A stretch of 64,000 nt of DNA from CBDCKN01 sp965219035 (GTDB taxonomy: Bacteria; Gemmatimonadota; Gemmatimonadetes; Longimicrobiales; Gaopeijiaceae), in contig CBDCMR010000003.1 of assembly GCA_965219035.1 (NCBI GenBank), positions 1,612,001-1,676,000 of the forward strand, in the 5' to 3' direction. Made by a program: the position numbers and the translations under genes. The notes under the pieces were generated by a model. The model searched no databases. It was not told where the DNA came from and saw only the letters and a list, made by a program, of their open reading frames with translations. The stretch's first letter is position 1. Each line of letters starts with the position of its first letter. Positions 61,842-64,000 of this stretch are shown here, piece after piece.

Positions 61842-61861
61842 GGACCCCAAGCAGGACCCCA
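61842..61861 (-). repeat. Tandem motif TGGGGTCC-N4-TGGGGTCC, copy B (inverted)
   Basis: GGACCCCA-AGCA-GGACCCCA on the + strand, the exact mirror arrangement of the pair at 60907-60926. The remaining bases to 62118 show no other feature. Confidence 0.6.
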
Positions 61862-62118
61862 AAAACTCGGGTTGGGTCATGAGGAGTGACGGGACTTGGG
61901 CGGTAGAGTGAGGAACTCACGCCCCCTCACTAGCTCAGTCGCACTGCCGAAACCACGTGCGCGTAACCCATAGCCCCCGTATCATCCGCTCCAGCACCAC
62001 GAGGACCTGATGGGGGAGCTGCTTCGCTGGGGGTGCTCTGGCCGAAGAGAGGCTGGAATGAAACCGCTACAGCCACTGCCGCTCCTCCTGGCAACGGTGG
62101 CTCGGATGTCCGCCGATC

Positions 62119-63078
62119 ATGTATGAAGCGAGCTTAGTCTACAAACGCGGTAAAGCAGAGGAGCTGATTGTCCCCTTCAGCCGTCAAATCGTAGTGGGTC
62201 GGCCGCCGGGCAAACACACGCCGTTCGAAGCGCACTTGGCGATCGACGAAGCCACCGTGTCACGACGCCATTGCGTGGTGCGTCAGTCCTCGAGAGGCGA
62301 GTTTTTTCTTCGTGATGAGAGCACGAACGGGACTCGCGTCGACGGAAGGCGCCTCTTCCCGAAGACCGAGGTCCAGATCGTTCAGGGTGCGACGATCGAG
62401 GTAGCCGAGGGACACTCGGTGATCTTGGAGATCGGCGAGGTCTCGGATGAGACATGGGATGGGTCGGCCACGTTTGGCGAGACGAGTCCGGCCGGGCCTG
62501 CCGAGACCGAGGTCGCCATACTTGTCGGGGATGTTGCCGATTATACGACACTCAATCGGCAGTTCTCTGCCACCGATGTCGCGGCTTCTGTGAAAAGCGT
62601 GTTCGCCGAGCTGGAGCTGGTGATCACTGACTTTCGAGGCACGATCAAGGAGTATCAAGGAGACGCGATATTCTCGTTTTGGGAGTTTGACGGGAACGCG
62701 CCCGATCGGCACGCGCTCCAAGCCTGTCGGTGCGCACTGGCCTTGCAGGCTAGGGTAGCGGAGCTCGCCGAGGACGCAGACGTGTGGAGGTTCCGAGGCG
62801 AATTCCCACTGAATATGGAATGGGCGATCACCACTGGAATCGTCGCGATCAGTCCCGTCGGGCGGGAGCGCCCGGGATTGAACATGGTAGGCGACGTAGT
62901 GAACTACGCCTTCCGGCTCGAAAAATTGGCCGGCGAGCAGTTCGGGACCATCCTGGTTTCCCAATCGACCGAGGCCAGAGTACGAGACGCGTTCGACCTG
63001 CGTAGCATCGGCGAGCATTCCGTGGAGGGACGCTCAGAAGAGTCCATCTTCGCTCTGGACGGGGTGAGGAGCTACTAG
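62119..63078 (+). CDS. FHA domain fused to class III nucleotidyl cyclase
   Basis: 319 aa. FHA domain about residues 20-105 (IVVGRPPGKHTPFEAHLAI, ATVSRRHCVV with Ser-x-x-His, STNGTRVDGRRL), which binds phosphothreonine. Cyclase about 130-310: VAILVGDVADYTTLNRQ (metal Asp), YQGDAIFSFWEF (second Asp), INMVGDVVNYAFRL-type GLNMVGDVVNYAFRLEKLAG. Suggests control by a Ser/Thr kinase, of which this genome has several. It makes cAMP or cGMP (inferred). No membrane helix. Confidence 0.92.
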   Translation: MYEASLVYKRGKAEELIVPFSRQIVVGRPPGKHTPFEAHLAIDEATVSRRHCVVRQSSRGEFFLRDESTNGTRVDGRRLFPKTEVQIVQGATIEVAEGHSVILEIGEVSDETWDGSATFGETSPAGPAETEVAILVGDVADYTTLNRQFSATDVAASVKSVFAELELVITDFRGTIKEYQGDAIFSFWEFDGNAPDRHALQACRCALALQARVAELAEDADVWRFRGEFPLNMEWAITTGIVAISPVGRERPGLNMVGDVVNYAFRLEKLAGEQFGTILVSQSTEARVRDAFDLRSIGEHSVEGRSEESIFALDGVRSY

Positions 63079-63608
63079 TGAAGTCACACCGTGTCGGTCC
63101 AAGCGCTTTTCTCGTTCCCTTGATCTTCTGCTCATCCCTGATGCGGGCCTGGACGGAGAGATTGGTACGTCGGACGATTTCTTTCCCCAATCGGACTGCG
63201 AGGCGAGCAACGCTCGGGTTTTTTCTGGAGCCCAGATTTGTTGTCGGAGTCTACGCCGACCGCGTCGGACTCTACGTTTTTACCTGGGTGGCCGTGTCCA
63301 GGATTTCTGAGACGGAAGCCGGCACACGGTCCGTCGAGCTGGAGTTCGTCGGCATCCCATTGAATGTGCCGACACAGCCGGAGGCGTATTCGGTCGACGT
63401 AACCCGTACCAGCCTTGCGGCCTATGTACGCCCGGGCCTCCTCATCCGCCTCACTTCGCACGTGAACCTCGACCTGGGTCTCACCCCTGGGTTTAGCTCC
63501 TGGGGAGAGCCAGATCCGAGGGTGGAGCCTGATTTCACTGGCTGGAATTCCACCAAGAGTTGGTATGTTTTGGGAGGATGGGTCGGCCTCGTGATCGGCA
63601 TAGGTTAG
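63078..63608 (+). CDS. Envelope beta-rich protein, unknown
   Basis: 176 aa; GTG at 63078 overlaps the cyclase stop by one base, so it is translationally coupled. Alternating beta-strand sequence (VVGVYADRVGLYVFTWVAVS, LIRLTSHVNLDLGLTPGFSS, YVLGGWVGLVIGIG) resembles an outer-membrane barrel fragment, but the N-terminus is not a clear signal peptide. No family assigned. Confidence 0.5.
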   Translation: MKSHRVGPSAFLVPLIFCSSLMRAWTERLVRRTISFPNRTARRATLGFFLEPRFVVGVYADRVGLYVFTWVAVSRISETEAGTRSVELEFVGIPLNVPTQPEAYSVDVTRTSLAAYVRPGLLIRLTSHVNLDLGLTPGFSSWGEPDPRVEPDFTGWNSTKSWYVLGGWVGLVIGIG

Positions 63609-63797
63609 GTGAGTGTCGGCGCCTAGCGCTGCCCGCCTAATTCGGCCAGACACTGCATGTGGTGGGCCGCCACACCCCTCCGTCCCAGGTCGCGTTCGCG
63701 ATGACGTGCCCCCAGGTGCCGCCGCTGAAGCCCGGCTGATGTCCCGGGGTTGCTCGGTCTCAGTTCTTGCGGGCCGAGACACTTCTGGGACACCACA

Positions 63798-64000
63798 CTA
63801 GAAGGCCGAAAGGCCGGTCACGGCCTGACCCAGGATCAGCCCGTGGATGTCGTGGGTCCCTTCGTAGGTATACACGGACTCGAGATTCGCCATGTGCCGC
63901 ATGGAGTGGTACTCCACCAGGATCCCGTTGGCGCCCAGAAGCCGGCGGGCCTCCCGCGCGATGTCGCACGCCATGTCGCAATTCGCCCGCTTCGCCAGCG
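63798..64000 (-). CDS. gcdH: Acyl-CoA dehydrogenase, glutaryl-CoA dehydrogenase type (C-terminal part)
   Basis: Runs off the window. The visible end, DIAREARRLLGANGILVEYH, MRHMANLESVYTYEGTHDIH and LILGQAVTGLSAF, matches the C-terminus of glutaryl-CoA dehydrogenase, with the YEGTHDIH motif that surrounds the FAD-binding end. The catalytic Glu would be in the missing part, so the substrate call is moderate. Confidence 0.82.
   Translation of the reverse strand, partial: LAKRANCDMACDIAREARRLLGANGILVEYHSMRHMANLESVYTYEGTHDIHGLILGQAVTGLSAF

Overview
The window is a high-GC bacterial chromosome segment. Secreted TolB-propeller amidohydrolases and S9 peptidases, multicopper oxidases, zinc-ribbon Ser/Thr kinases, class III cyclases and many Tat-exported enzymes together suggest a Gemmatimonadota-like, possibly marine, Gram-negative heterotroph. 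That assignment is inferred from gene style; no marker gene was compared.

Layout. 1-3.4 kb: a broken S9 peptidase, small unknown genes and a truncated TIR gene. 3.4-13.1 kb: an amino/hydroxy-acid cluster with an FMN alpha-hydroxy-acid dehydrogenase, two Tat-exported aminotransferases, an amino-acid binding protein, an ornithine-cyclodeaminase-family enzyme and a DapA-family aldolase. This cluster is cut by a 2,050 bp IS1595-type transposon (4662-6711) with exact 8-bp target duplications. The transposon carries two type-II tRNA genes, one with anticodon UUA, which would read the stop codon UAA. 13.7-21 kb: two amidohydrolases and a multicopper oxidase. 21.5-24.3 kb: a kinase and a cyclase that are truncated against each other, and an IS481 element. 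24.6-28.6 kb: transport genes (dicarboxylate symporter, cation/proton antiporter, CDF metal efflux) plus an alkyltransferase-like repair protein. 28.6-37 kb: a second multicopper oxidase followed by three tandem amidohydrolases; the last is chimeric and ends at an IS256 element. 37-43.3 kb: a degenerate GGDEF protein, a secreted lectin-fold protein, hemB-hemE and an S9 peptidase.

From tRNA-Ile at 43.4 kb to about 53 kb lies a mobile-DNA graveyard: conjugation-gene remnants (trbJ', trbL, trbF' fused to an integrase), two P4-type integrases, an IS3 element and a second IS1595 transposase. 53.2-59.5 kb: alkaline phosphatase, a complete four-gene polyamine-type ABC transporter with overlapping genes, and a degraded D-Ala-D-Ala dipeptidase. 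59.7-61.9 kb: a second integration site with integrase, excisionase-like gene, tRNA-Lys halves and paired 8-bp motifs. 62.1-63.6 kb: an FHA-cyclase gene and an envelope protein. The window ends in an acyl-CoA dehydrogenase.

The most unusual item is the tRNA-bearing transposon. Its boundaries, target duplication and the restored Tat signal of the interrupted gene can all be read directly from the sequence.
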